DNA of 64,000 bases. Origin: Bacillus sp. REN16. Its GTDB lineage: Bacteria > Bacillota > Bacilli > Bacillales > Bacillaceae_L. The notes beneath the pieces are model-generated. The model saw only the letters and a program-made list of their open reading frames with translations, did no database searches and had not been told where the DNA came from. The stretch spans positions 1-64,000 of the forward strand of contig NZ_JAJFZK010000001.1 of NCBI RefSeq assembly GCF_020731355.1, read 5' to 3'. Position numbers and translations under genes: made by a program. Shown here piece by piece: positions 27,844-36,740 of this stretch; within the stretch, counting starts at the first letter, position 1, and every line of letters starts with the position of its first letter.

Positions 27844-28716
27844 TTATCCAACTTCTTTTTCCTTAAGACGAATTTTAACTGTATGGTGTAAGAAATGTAA
27901 AAGCATATATAAGCAATAGGTAAACAGAATGAGCAACCCGAAAAAGTCTAAATGGAAAAGCTTAAATACGAGACTCACCCCAGTTGCGATATATAGACCC
28001 GCTAAGAAATGTTTAACCTGTTTATCTTCGTAAACTTTTGTAACTTTTGCGCCAAGCTGTCCTCCAACAAGTGCGCCAATAATCAGGCTTCCAATTACGG
28101 CAAAATCAAGCTCGACAGTTGATGCATAGGTCGTAAATCCCGCCACAACAATCATGAATACACTTAAGAGGCTTGTACCAACCGCATATTTTGGCTGGAA
28201 AGCAAGCACGCCCATTAATAATGGCACAATAATAAAGCCGCCGCCTACTCCTAATGCAGTTGAAACAAAGCCTGCGAATAACCCAATTAACACGATTTTG
28301 ACATAAGCATATTTCGTTTTAGTATTGGTTTGCTCCTTACTAGGAGGTTTACTAACAAGTATTGAAATTGAAAAATACAAGATGAGTGCTAAATACATCA
28401 ATGGAATGACAGTGTTTTCTAATTGGTATCTTCCTAAGAAAATCACAAATGGGTGGGCTAGTTGCGTCGCTAGTATCCCACTTATTCCAATAATAATGGA
28501 TGTCTCCCATTTAATATTTTTTAGTCGAAAATGGGCTACCACTCCGGAGAGTGAGGTAGCAACTGTATACAATAAGCTTGTTGCGATTGCAATTACTGGA
28601 GCAAATCCCATAAGGATTAGCGTTGGTGTAAGGATAAAGCCACCGCCAATACCAAAAAAGCCGGACATTACGCCAATACTAAGGCCTAATATGAGGTAAA
28701 TAAGTAAGTCCTGCAA
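27844..28716 (-). CDS. TauE/SafE-family (TSUP) anion permease
   Basis: A 290-residue membrane protein with about eight helices in two repeats, each with a Gly-rich motif (GFFGIGGGFILTP and TALGVGGGFIIVPLLMG), the hallmark of the sulfite/organosulfonate exporter family. Substrate unknown. The TTG at 28716 is chosen because AAAGGAG lies 7 bases upstream; the longer reading begins inside that site. Given the sulfatase locus about 4 kb away, a role in sulfur anion export is conceivable but not supported by linkage. Confidence 0.87.
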   Translation of the reverse strand: MQDLLIYLILGLSIGVMSGFFGIGGGFILTPTLILMGFAPVIAIATSLLYTVATSLSGVVAHFRLKNIKWETSIIIGISGILATQLAHPFVIFLGRYQLENTVIPLMYLALILYFSISILVSKPPSKEQTNTKTKYAYVKIVLIGLFAGFVSTALGVGGGFIIVPLLMGVLAFQPKYAVGTSLLSVFMIVVAGFTTYASTVELDFAVIGSLIIGALVGGQLGAKVTKVYEDKQVKHFLAGLYIATGVSLVFKLFHLDFFGLLILFTYCLYMLLHFLHHTVKIRLKEKEVG

Positions 28717-28808
28717 TGGTAAACTCCTTTCATTGTTCACTTCTGTCTTCTGTAAATTTTATAGGAAAAAAGCCATTTCCGTATGTGCACGGACCCATTT
28801 TTGTAAAA

Positions 28809-29720
28809 TTAGACAAGAAGATTATCAAAAATGGGCGGGTGATCTAGGAAAGGCGCCTCACAATTGATTTTTTCATTAGTGAGCGGATGTTCTAAGCTTA
28901 TTCGGGCTGCATGTAGTGCCTGCCTTGGAACAATGGGTTGTCCGCCATATAATGTATCACCTGCAAGCGGATAGCCTAGATGGCTCATATGAACCCGAAT
29001 TTGATGGGTCCTCCCTGTTAAAAGCTCAAGCTCCACTAGTGTCATTTTTTTATTTACAAAAGTTTGAACGACTTTAAATGTAGTTATTGCCTTTTGCCCT
29101 CTCTGGGATACCCTTCTGCGAGTTGGGTGGTGACGATCCCGACCAATGGCCGCATCAATTGTCCCCTTTTTTTGTTTGATGATTCCGTGTACCAAGGCTA
29201 GATAGGTTCGTTTGATTTCCCTTTTTTCAAGTCGGCGATCCAAAATGGCTGAGGCAAGTTTATGCTTCGCAAAAATGACCGCACCTGTTGTATCACGGTC
29301 AAGGCGATGTATATGGCGAACCTTGGTGAACACACCGTTTGCTTGAAAATGATAGGCAATCGCATTCGCAAGTGTGCCCAGTTGATTTTCTTCGTTCGGA
29401 TGCGTATCCATTCTTGGTGGTTTGTTGGCAATCAAAAGATGATCATCCTCAAATAAAATGTTTAATTCAGGAATATATTCTGGCTGAACTCCATAATCCT
29501 CTTCAATAAAAAGATGGACTCGCAGTTTATCATTGTGTGCCAGTGGAGTATTCCAGTATATAGATTCTCCATTTAGTCTTACACCTTTTTCCATCCGTAA
29601 TTGATGAATCATTTGCTTTGGCATCGACCATGCATTTTTAAGGATATCTTCAATGGTTAAGCCTTCCCAATCCCTAGGAACGGACAGTTCCAGCCATTCA
29701 CCTGCTTTTTTTGTTAACAT
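28809..29720 (-). CDS. yhcT: RluA/RluD-family rRNA/tRNA pseudouridine synthase
   Basis: A 303-residue pseudouridine synthase with an N-terminal S4-like region (about 15-80) and the RluA catalytic domain. The catalytic Asp is in HRLDRDTTGAVIFAKH. Size and position next to yhcU match B. subtilis YhcT, whose target base is not known to me. Single gene on the reverse strand. Confidence 0.9.
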   Translation of the reverse strand: MLTKKAGEWLELSVPRDWEGLTIEDILKNAWSMPKQMIHQLRMEKGVRLNGESIYWNTPLAHNDKLRVHLFIEEDYGVQPEYIPELNILFEDDHLLIANKPPRMDTHPNEENQLGTLANAIAYHFQANGVFTKVRHIHRLDRDTTGAVIFAKHKLASAILDRRLEKREIKRTYLALVHGIIKQKKGTIDAAIGRDRHHPTRRRVSQRGQKAITTFKVVQTFVNKKMTLVELELLTGRTHQIRVHMSHLGYPLAGDTLYGGQPIVPRQALHAARISLEHPLTNEKINCEAPFLDHPPIFDNLLV

Positions 29721-29914
29721 ATAATCATCCTTTTGATTATCTTTAGTCTTTGAATTCTTTTAAAAGTATATCCAATCCACATAGTGAATGGAAGAGAAAG
29801 GTGGATATATAGGAAAGACTTACCGTACCAAAAGTAAATAATCCTATGTTATTCTATACTTAACTTTATTCAGCATTCACCCACATTGTTTGTAAGTAGG
29901 GATGAATGTAATGG

Positions 29915-30055
29915 GTCTTCAATTCAGTGTGGGGTTCCAACACCGACTGAATACAGTTATAGCCTCCGGCGGATGCCACGATTTTTCAAAGGAAATTTTT
30001 CGAGCTTGCTCGAAAAAAATCGGGCGCAAATACGCCAAGGCGCATTTGATTATAT
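29915..30055. repeat. REP-like structured intergenic element
   Basis: A structured, GC-richer stretch with nested dyads: GTTCCAACACC near the left, CTCCGGCGGA, a CGATTTTT...AAAAATCG pair enclosing TTTTTCGAGC / GCTCGAAAAA (29996-30017), and GCGCAAATACGCCAAGGCGC at the right. I believe similar copies occur across Bacillus genomes, but that is recall. It stands immediately upstream of the yhcU start and stays open in the yhcU frame, which could mislead gene callers. Confidence 0.55.
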
Positions 30056-30080
30056 TGGAGATATAAGGGTGGGTTTTACA

Positions 30081-30482
30081 TTGAAAATTGTAGTAGCATC
30101 AACTCCAGAGCAGGAACATCACATTACAGAGCTAATTGATTACATGTATTCTTCCATCTTTCCAACCTACTTTGAGGATGAGTATATTGGAAAATTTGAA
30201 GAATGGAATGTGTTAGCGCCAAAAGAGGAAGACGTCTACTATAACCGAACATTGGATAAGGCTTTTAAAGTCATGTCAAGCCTTCAAGCGATAATTGCTG
30301 TTCTGGAAACGATTCGAGAAGAGGGCTACCAGAAAAACCATGGGGATATTTTTGCGAAAAATGTGCAAATTTTGAATGATTACGGTTATTTGTTTCCTTT
30401 CACAATTGAAGAATTTCAAAGTGTGAACAATCCAGAAGTGTTAAGTAAATATTCAAAGCCAGCTAATCAATATTTAGCTTAA
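30081..30482 (+). CDS. yhcU: YhcU-like conserved protein (DUF5365)
   Basis: A 133-residue protein beginning MKIVVASTPEQEHHITELI and ending YSKPANQYLA, with the pattern of B. subtilis YhcU. Function unknown; it is soluble and moderately acidic. The TTG at 30081 is chosen because AAGGGTGGG lies upstream and homologues start there as far as I recall. Reading further upstream only translates the repeat element. Its place next to yhcT and near yhcW matches B. subtilis. Confidence 0.85.
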   Translation: MKIVVASTPEQEHHITELIDYMYSSIFPTYFEDEYIGKFEEWNVLAPKEEDVYYNRTLDKAFKVMSSLQAIIAVLETIREEGYQKNHGDIFAKNVQILNDYGYLFPFTIEEFQSVNNPEVLSKYSKPANQYLA

Positions 30483-30549
30483 TACATAAAGGCGACGGCA
30501 GCCTTTAACACAAATGGCGTAAGGCACCTGCCAATCGTCGACAAGCACG

Positions 30550-30587
30550 AAAAAATCCCTGCTCAATTCGAGAGCAGGGATTTTTCG
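30550..30587. terminator. Bidirectional terminator between yhcU and the thioredoxin-like gene
   Basis: AAAAATCCCTGCTC / GAGCAGGGATTTTT with U tracts on both strands. It serves two convergent genes. Confidence 0.9.
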
Positions 30588-31067
30588 TTATTTCAAACTT
30601 GCCATTGCGCCTTCGAACCATTGTTTGTATTCATTATGGTCAGGATGATACCCAACAAGACGTGAAACTTCCTCACCATTTTCAAAATGAATTAAAGTAG
30701 GTGTATATTCAATACCATAATCTTTCCAGCCTTCTTCAAACTCTAGAAGATTGAATTTCTTTAAGTCAAGTCCCATCTCATCGACCATTGGAACGATGAC
30801 AGGAGTTGTTTTTTGGCAGTGTGAACATGTTGGACTGTAAAAATAAACAGTCATTGATTCGCCATTTTCTAACTTAGATGCTAATTCATTAGGCAGAATT
30901 TGATTTTGGTAGTTCGGATCATCAAGCTGCGCTGTTGTTGCAGGGTCTAATTTTTCTTTTCCGAATGGATTTCCTTCTGCTTTTTGTTTGTTTTGTGTAG
31001 TAGTTACATATGCGAGCGCACCAAAAATAGCAACGATTACAACTGTAAAAATGACAATCTTTTTCAA
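30588..31067 (-). CDS. Membrane-anchored thioredoxin-like oxidoreductase
   Basis: A 159-residue protein with one N-terminal membrane helix (MKKIVIFTVVIVAIFGALAY) and an extracytoplasmic thioredoxin fold whose active site is CSHC (YSPTCSHCQKTTP). A cis-Pro follows in YTPTLIHF. It probably makes or handles disulfides outside the membrane with the DsbB-like protein encoded just upstream. The TTG start has AGAAGG upstream and lies 2 bases after the bdbC-like stop, so the two are translationally linked. It is shorter than BdbD (about 220). Confidence 0.85.
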   Translation of the reverse strand: MKKIVIFTVVIVAIFGALAYVTTTQNKQKAEGNPFGKEKLDPATTAQLDDPNYQNQILPNELASKLENGESMTVYFYSPTCSHCQKTTPVIVPMVDEMGLDLKKFNLLEFEEGWKDYGIEYTPTLIHFENGEEVSRLVGYHPDHNEYKQWFEGAMASLK

Positions 31068-31069
31068 AT

Positions 31070-31510
31070 CTATTTTCCTTCTTTCAACTTTTTTAGTGTA
31101 ATAAAACTGGTAATTGCAATGGTTGTAAAACCTATTAGGGCAAGAAAAGGAATGGTGACAAAACCAAACCAGTTTATGTATTGGCTTGTACAAGGGACGA
31201 TTCCACATGCAAGTGAATTCTCACCAACTGTTGGCACTTTTTGAACAAGGTAATGGTAGATCGAAATGGAGCCGCCAATTAAAGATAGTATAAATGTATA
31301 GAGTGCAATGGAGTAATTTTTTTTAAAAATAGCGATTCCCAAGATAATGACAAGAGGGTACATAAAAATTCGCTGGTACCAGCATAATTCACATGGCACG
31401 AATTTGAGAATTTCAGAAAAATAAAGACTGCCAAGTGTGGATATCAAAGCAGCAGCAAAAGCAATAAATAAATACGTCTCTAGTATCTTTTCAGTTATTT
31501 TAGAGTTCAT
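31070..31510 (-). CDS. bdbC: DsbB/BdbC-family thiol-disulfide oxidoreductase
   Basis: A 146-residue membrane protein with four helices and two extracytoplasmic Cys pairs, CELC (PCELCWYQR) and C-x5-C (ACGIVPC), the DsbB layout. It would pass electrons from the thioredoxin-like partner to quinone. The ATG at 31510 is preceded by GAGGT; an ATG at 31522 overlaps that site. Confidence 0.9.
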   Translation of the reverse strand: MNSKITEKILETYLFIAFAAALISTLGSLYFSEILKFVPCELCWYQRIFMYPLVIILGIAIFKKNYSIALYTFILSLIGGSISIYHYLVQKVPTVGENSLACGIVPCTSQYINWFGFVTIPFLALIGFTTIAITSFITLKKLKEGK

Positions 31511-31689
31511 CTTATACCTCATTTCACATAACTATACTCAAAATTATAGTATCACTAGAGGAGATTGTAAAATGTAAAATCTTGAACTGAAGATACTTTT
31601 GTGAACAAAGTGTGTCAGTTTAGGGAAATGGACTTTCTTATACATTACCTTATAATAGAAGGTGGATTAGAAGGACAGGAGATGATCTT

Positions 31690-32349
31690 ATGATAAAAGC
31701 AGTTATTTTTGATTTTGATGGATTGATATATGATACAGAAACAAATGAATATAACGTACTAAACGAAATCTTTCAGGAGCATGGTTCTGAGCTGCCAATG
31801 TCTGTTTGGGGCAAGGTGATTGGAACGCAAGCGGGTTTTAATGCCCTTGCATATTTAGAAGAGCAAATTGGGAAAAAGATTGACCACGAAGAATTGACTA
31901 AGATAAGACAGGACAGGTTTAATGAACGAATGAAGAATGAAGGAGCACTACCTGGTGTCGAGGAATATCTATCTGCCGCAAAGAAAGCAGGCTTAAAAAT
32001 CGGGTTAGCATCAAGCTCAGATTTTAATTGGGTTTCTACTCATTTAAAAAACCTTTGCCTATTTGATTATTTTGAGTGCATCCGTACATCAGATGATGTT
32101 GAAAAGGTAAAACCAGACCCATCACTTTATCTAGAGGCGGCAAAATGCTTGGGTGTAGCACCCGAAGAATGTCTTGTCTTTGAAGATTCCGCAAATGGGG
32201 CGCTAGCAGCGAAACGTGCAGGAATGTATTGTGTAATAGTACCGAACCAGGTCACTAAGGATTTGGATTTCTGTGAGGTTGATGACCGATTGGAATCGAT
32301 GGCATTGGTGGAGTTAAAACAATTGATTCAAAAAATTGAAAATAAGTAG
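31690..32349 (+). CDS. yhcW: HAD-family phosphatase (beta-phosphoglucomutase-like), YhcW
   Basis: A 219-residue HAD hydrolase with motif I DFDGLIYDTE, motif II (ASSSD), motif III Lys in VKPDPSLY and motif IV EDSANG. It matches the pattern of B. subtilis YhcW from FDFDGL to the C-terminus. Substrate unknown (sugar phosphate likely). It is the last backbone gene before the accessory locus: the lyase gene starts 11 bases after its stop. Confidence 0.9.
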   Translation: MIKAVIFDFDGLIYDTETNEYNVLNEIFQEHGSELPMSVWGKVIGTQAGFNALAYLEEQIGKKIDHEELTKIRQDRFNERMKNEGALPGVEEYLSAAKKAGLKIGLASSSDFNWVSTHLKNLCLFDYFECIRTSDDVEKVKPDPSLYLEAAKCLGVAPEECLVFEDSANGALAAKRAGMYCVIVPNQVTKDLDFCEVDDRLESMALVELKQLIQKIENK

Positions 32350-32360
32350 GGGGAACAAAT

Positions 32361-34340
32361 GTGGGGATATTGGTAGATGAAGAAGCATTTTTAAGAGAAG
32401 CAGTGGGAAAGTATTCGAATAAAGAAACAGAAGAAACTTTACATAGGGCTAAGTTAGCATGTAAAAACACCTTTATTTTTACTCACCCTTGGGATATGGA
32501 ACGGTGTGAGGAAGAAATTCATTTTCCTAAATCAATAGATTGGACTTACTGTTTTAATGGTGATGAAGAATGGGCTTTTATGTTAAATCGCCAGCGTTTT
32601 ATGGCTGAAATAGGTATGGCCTATTTGTTAGAAAAGAATGAAGAATATGTGACCCACTGGAAAAGAATTTTTTATGAATGGGTTAAAGCGAATGAAGACA
32701 ATCGCATTCACCCATATACCTTTCGAAAAATAGATGCAGGAATTCGTGTTACAAATTGGTTAAAGGGTTATCAATACATACAGCAATCTCCACTTTGGGA
32801 TGAATCAGACAACGCTGTTTTTCTTCAACAATTGAAAGAGCATGGAAACTTTTTAAGTAAGCCATTTAGAGCTTTTGATTTTCAGAGTAATTGGGGATTT
32901 TTGGAGTTGAACGGACTGATTCAAGCAGCATTCTTGATGGATGAAGATACAAGGAACCAATGGATAAACGAAAGTCTCCAGCGTATTAATAAAATGATTC
33001 CTTTACAAATCTACAACGATGGCTACCAAAAGGAACAATCGCCAATGTATCATCATGAAGTGCTTCATTGTTTAGTAGAAATAAAGTTAATTTTAGAAAA
33101 AAATAAGTATGAGGTCCCGTACTATATTACGGATGCTGCCAATCGAATGTATACGGCATCGTTTCAATTAATGAAACCTAATCGACATCAACCAATGCTT
33201 GGCGATAGTGATGATACAGATCTACGGGGTATTCTTGCAACCGGAGCCGTTTTATTAAACCGCCCAGATTTAAAGTCGTTGACAGACGAATCTTTTATGT
33301 TTGAAGCACTCTGGTACTTCGGAAAAGATGGATTACAAAGATTTCATGCATTAAAATCTAAGGAACCATTATTTACTTCGGCAAATCTTGCGGACTCTGG
33401 TGTAACCGTTTTCCGCAGCGGGTGGGCTGAACAGGATGAATACCTCCTTTTTGACCATGGAATAATGGGGCATGTAAACAAAGGCCATGGACATGACGAT
33501 ACCTTGCATATTGAATTAATGGCTGGGGGCAGAGAGTTTTTAATGGACGGCGGACGTTATACCTATTGCGAAACGGAAGAAAGAAAATATTATAAAGAGG
33601 CAAAACGCCATAATACAATCACTGTTGATGGCTTTTCTGCTTCAGAATATGTGAATACATGGGAGTGGAAAAACGCAGCTAGGCAGGTAAATGAGTTTAG
33701 CCGTACCGAAGGAAAATACCAATACGCAGAGGCCGGACATACTGGCTATTGGCGCTTGGAATCCCCTGTTCATGTAACGAGAAAAATGATTTATTGCCCA
33801 TCAAAATATTGGTTTGTCCTTGATATTTTTCAAACAAACGGGGTACATAACTATGAACAATATTTGCACTTTCCTGAAAAAACACCGATAGAATGGACAG
33901 AAAATGGGGAGTTAACGACCACGTATCCAAATGGCACTAATTTAAAGATCATCCCATTGAATCTGACTCAAACAGATCATGTAACGATCAATAAGGGGAA
34001 GATATCAAGACATTATAATAAAGAAACTTCCGCTCCATCTGTTCTAGTTCAATATAAGGATAAAGGTTCATTCGTTGCTCCCTTCCTTATGATGGCGCTA
34101 ACAAAGGAAAAAGATGTTAAAACAAGAAAACTAGAAGTATCACACTTAAATGGAGCAATCAAGAATGAAATGGAAGCTGTAGCCTATGAAATATCAATAG
34201 ATGGTAAAAAAGATATTTTAGTATTTTCATTAAATGGTGCCGATAGTTTACTAGTTGAAGATTTTCAATTATGCGGGGAAACAGTAGTCATTTCTGAACA
34301 GGATGATCGAGGATTTAAGATTCACAATTTAAAGGCTTAA
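32361..34340 (+). CDS. Heparinase II/III-family polysaccharide lyase, cytoplasmic
   Basis: A 659-residue protein with an N-terminal alpha/alpha-toroid (about 20-330) and a C-terminal beta-sandwich (Hepar_II_III, about 340-650). The conserved stretch VNKGHGHDDTLHIELMAGG holds the Tyr/His-type site region, and FQSNWGFLELNGLI carries an Asn expected in these lyases. No signal peptide, so it should act on imported uronic-acid oligosaccharides. The exact PL family cannot be set by eye. The GTG start has GGGGGG upstream. It follows yhcW by 11 bases with no visible promoter, yet its function belongs with the locus further downstream. Confidence 0.85.
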   Translation: MGILVDEEAFLREAVGKYSNKETEETLHRAKLACKNTFIFTHPWDMERCEEEIHFPKSIDWTYCFNGDEEWAFMLNRQRFMAEIGMAYLLEKNEEYVTHWKRIFYEWVKANEDNRIHPYTFRKIDAGIRVTNWLKGYQYIQQSPLWDESDNAVFLQQLKEHGNFLSKPFRAFDFQSNWGFLELNGLIQAAFLMDEDTRNQWINESLQRINKMIPLQIYNDGYQKEQSPMYHHEVLHCLVEIKLILEKNKYEVPYYITDAANRMYTASFQLMKPNRHQPMLGDSDDTDLRGILATGAVLLNRPDLKSLTDESFMFEALWYFGKDGLQRFHALKSKEPLFTSANLADSGVTVFRSGWAEQDEYLLFDHGIMGHVNKGHGHDDTLHIELMAGGREFLMDGGRYTYCETEERKYYKEAKRHNTITVDGFSASEYVNTWEWKNAARQVNEFSRTEGKYQYAEAGHTGYWRLESPVHVTRKMIYCPSKYWFVLDIFQTNGVHNYEQYLHFPEKTPIEWTENGELTTTYPNGTNLKIIPLNLTQTDHVTINKGKISRHYNKETSAPSVLVQYKDKGSFVAPFLMMALTKEKDVKTRKLEVSHLNGAIKNEMEAVAYEISIDGKKDILVFSLNGADSLLVEDFQLCGETVVISEQDDRGFKIHNLKA

Positions 34341-34348
34341 AAACAGAT

Positions 34349-34379
34349 CGGGTGGCTTCATTAATAGCCACCCAACCCC
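34349..34379. terminator. Terminator between the lyase gene and the reverse-strand regulator
   Basis: A GGGTGGC / GCCACCC stem with loop TTCATTAATA. The 3' flank is poor in T on both strands, so efficiency is uncertain. Confidence 0.6.
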
Positions 34380-35063
34380 TCAAGACATATTATTTATTAT
34401 GTCGATTACCTCATGTTGTACAAGCAGCTTTATGACTTCCTTCGTATTTCGTCTATCAAATTTTTTTAAGATACTATTCACTTGCTTTTTGATTGTATCT
34501 ATTTCGACACAACGCAGTTTGGCTATTTCTTTCCGAGAATAGTTATTACATAATAACTTTAAAACAATCAATTCGGATGGTGTTAGGGTTGATATGATTT
34601 TAAATATGGAAGAAAAATTAGCTTCTAATTGTTTTATTCTAGCAAATTCTTCACGAATTTTACTTGCGATAACTGGCCGAATTGGAGATGTATTTGTGAT
34701 GGCACAGTTAATTGCTTCAATGATTTCCTCTTTTGCCGCATTTTTTAGAACATAGTCCACTATCCCTGTTTGAAAAGCAGCGAAAACAAGATTATTATCC
34801 TGATGTACTGTTAGTATAATAATCTTAGTATCTGGTAACTGGCTGCTAATTTCTGAAGAAGCATTTATACCAGCCATATAATCTTCCATTTCAATATCCA
34901 TTAAGATAATATCAGGTTTCTTTGCTAATGACACTCTGACCGCATCCTGACCAGTTCCAACGGAATCAGTTAATACAAGGTTGGATTCATTTGAAATAAT
35001 ACGTTCTAAACGTCTACGATGTGCTTCAATGTCATCTGCAATAAGTATATCAATTTTTTCCAT
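34380..35063 (-). CDS. LuxR/NarL-type response regulator
   Basis: A 227-residue regulator. The receiver domain has DD at 10-11, phospho-acceptor Asp56 (IILMDIEME) and Lys in YVLKNA. The C-terminal LuxR helix-turn-helix is at about 160-220 (LTPSELIVLKLLCNNYSRKEIA). Its kinase gene lies just upstream on the same strand, 28 bases away, and is broken. It is inserted in the polysaccharide locus and divergent from the transporter, so it may control that operon. Confidence 0.88.
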   Translation of the reverse strand: MEKIDILIADDIEAHRRRLERIISNESNLVLTDSVGTGQDAVRVSLAKKPDIILMDIEMEDYMAGINASSEISSQLPDTKIIILTVHQDNNLVFAAFQTGIVDYVLKNAAKEEIIEAINCAITNTSPIRPVIASKIREEFARIKQLEANFSSIFKIISTLTPSELIVLKLLCNNYSRKEIAKLRCVEIDTIKKQVNSILKKFDRRNTKEVIKLLVQHEVIDIINNMS

Positions 35064-35091
35064 ATTAATCGCCTCCTAACGAATTAGTTAA

Positions 35092-36590
35092 TCAAAGAAA
35101 AAGTGGTAAAAAGATACTAAATTGTGTGCCTTTATTTTGAACACTATCGATTTCTATTTTTCCTTCATGGCCTGAAACAATTTTATGACAATAGGAAAGT
35201 CCTATTCCCCAATTTGTTGAGGATGATTTCGTCGAATAAAAAGGGGGAAAATCTCATTAAAATTATCGGTCTGTATGCCACTCCCATTATCTTTGATTAT
35301 GATAACACCCCAATCGCCGATTTCCTCAACTTCAACTTCCACTATGCCTGTTTCTGCTGAAACAACTTCTAATGCGTTTTTAATCATATTATAGATGGAT
35401 TCTTGTAAATGATCTTCATCACCGCGAACAATAATTGAATGATTGGCTGGGTGGTATTTCAATAAAATCTTTGAATTTTTTAAATTAACCCTTTTTAAAG
35501 CGGTTTTGACAGGAATGTCCAGATCAATAGCCTGGAAATTCAAAGTAATTTGATTTAGTTTGTTACCGGCATCTTCAATTCGATTAAACGCCTGCTGACA
35601 ATAATCATGGATCAGATCAAGACTATAATGAGCCTCCTCATCATTACCAGCCCGTTCTTTTAAATACTCCGCTTCTGAACGTATTGCAACTAAATGATTT
35701 TTGATTGAATGGGTGAAAGCACGTATCCCCAAAGAAGCGGTGTCAATTCTTCGGTCAGTAGTATGGACTAGGTTTTTATAGTACATCTCAATTGAATTAT
35801 ATTTAAAAACGATATAAGCCATAAATACTAAAATAAGGACGGCTATTAACGGGAAAATTTGTATATTCAATAAAAAATTACTCATACTTGGATGTAAATA
35901 ATTTGGATAATCGGTACTAAAAGTGGCCCTTACCAGTATGTCTGGTGCCCAAGAGAACATAGATAAATAAACACATGCTAGCAGAAATAAACCAATAAGG
36001 TTAAAAAGGGTGTATCTTTTAATAAAACGAATATGTGAATGTGCGATATAGTACCGAATGAATAGAACAATACCGATAACAATAAATCCAATATTTAAAT
36101 ACATAAAGGCTTTGTCAACTACTTTAATGTAGGAATTGTAAAGTCCATGCAGGTTATGATCAATTGCTACGTTTTGTAAAAATAGGTTTATCTTCGGATC
36201 ATAGAAAATGTACTGCATGATTGCAATTATCGTGAGAACGATGTACCATGGGATCATTTTTCGATTGCCTATTCTGCTATTTGTATATGAAATAGAGAAT
36301 AATAGAAAACAAAGATAAAATAGAATTGCCCCAAAATTCAACAGCCGAATCAGAAAATTTGGATCGAAATTTTGCAGCACCAGATAATTCCAGGAACCTG
36401 GGGTGAAGTTAAAAAACTTACTCACAATTTTATAAGAAATATTGGATTTACTAAGATAGAGCACCAAACCAATAAAAGATAGTGTATAGCCAATTGTTAA
36501 ACTAAAGAGAAAAATGGTGGAGTAACTCGTTATATTTCGATAGATTAAGATAATTGTAATGGATAATAGCAAAATCGCGATAAAGAACAT
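35092..36590 (-). pseudogene. Sensor histidine kinase with a one-base frameshift before the G2 box
   Basis: The open frame (35202-36590) encodes 462 residues: about seven N-terminal membrane helices, an H box (THSIKNHLVAIRSE), an N box (YNMIKNALEVVS) and G1 (DNGSGI). It then runs off after FPLF into a short wrong tail. In the neighbouring frame the protein continues without a gap as YSTKSSSTNWGIGLSYCHKI and on to FSIFLPLFL, stopping at 35092. The break lies in a C5-T5 run near 35247; one extra T restores about 500 codons. Without the shift the G2 box and ATP lid are lost. It could be a true mutation, a sequencing error or recoding. Confidence 0.85.
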
Positions 36591-36659
36591 TTCTGTCCCC
36601 CTTGAAGTATGTATTTAAAAATGAAGTAAAAGGGGAATGAAATTTTCACCTTTTACAAA

Positions 36660-36711
36660 AAAGTTTGAAAAGTTACAATAAAGTAAGCCTTTACACAAGG
36701 CAATTATACTA
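36660..36711 (+). promoter_or_regulatory. Probable regulated promoter between the kinase gene and the ABC operon
   Basis: The AAGTT/AAGT motif occurs at 36661, 36670 and 36681, about one helical turn apart, followed by the palindrome GTAAGCCTTTAC and a -10-like TATACT (36705-36710). No good -35 is seen, as expected for an activator-dependent promoter. The palindrome resembles a cre site but has GG in place of the central CG. Confidence 0.4.
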
Positions 36712-36740
36712 AATAAATGAAGTTAAAAGGGGGAAATATT

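Noticed and set aside
28325-28699. 124-codon open frame antisense to the TauE/SafE gene
   Set aside because: It lies fully inside a clear membrane-protein gene, has no ribosome site and its translation looks like noise.
36684-36697. cre site in the glycosaminoglycan transporter promoter
   Set aside because: The palindrome GTAAGCCTTTAC lacks the central CG needed for CcpA sites, so it is listed only as a possible regulator site.
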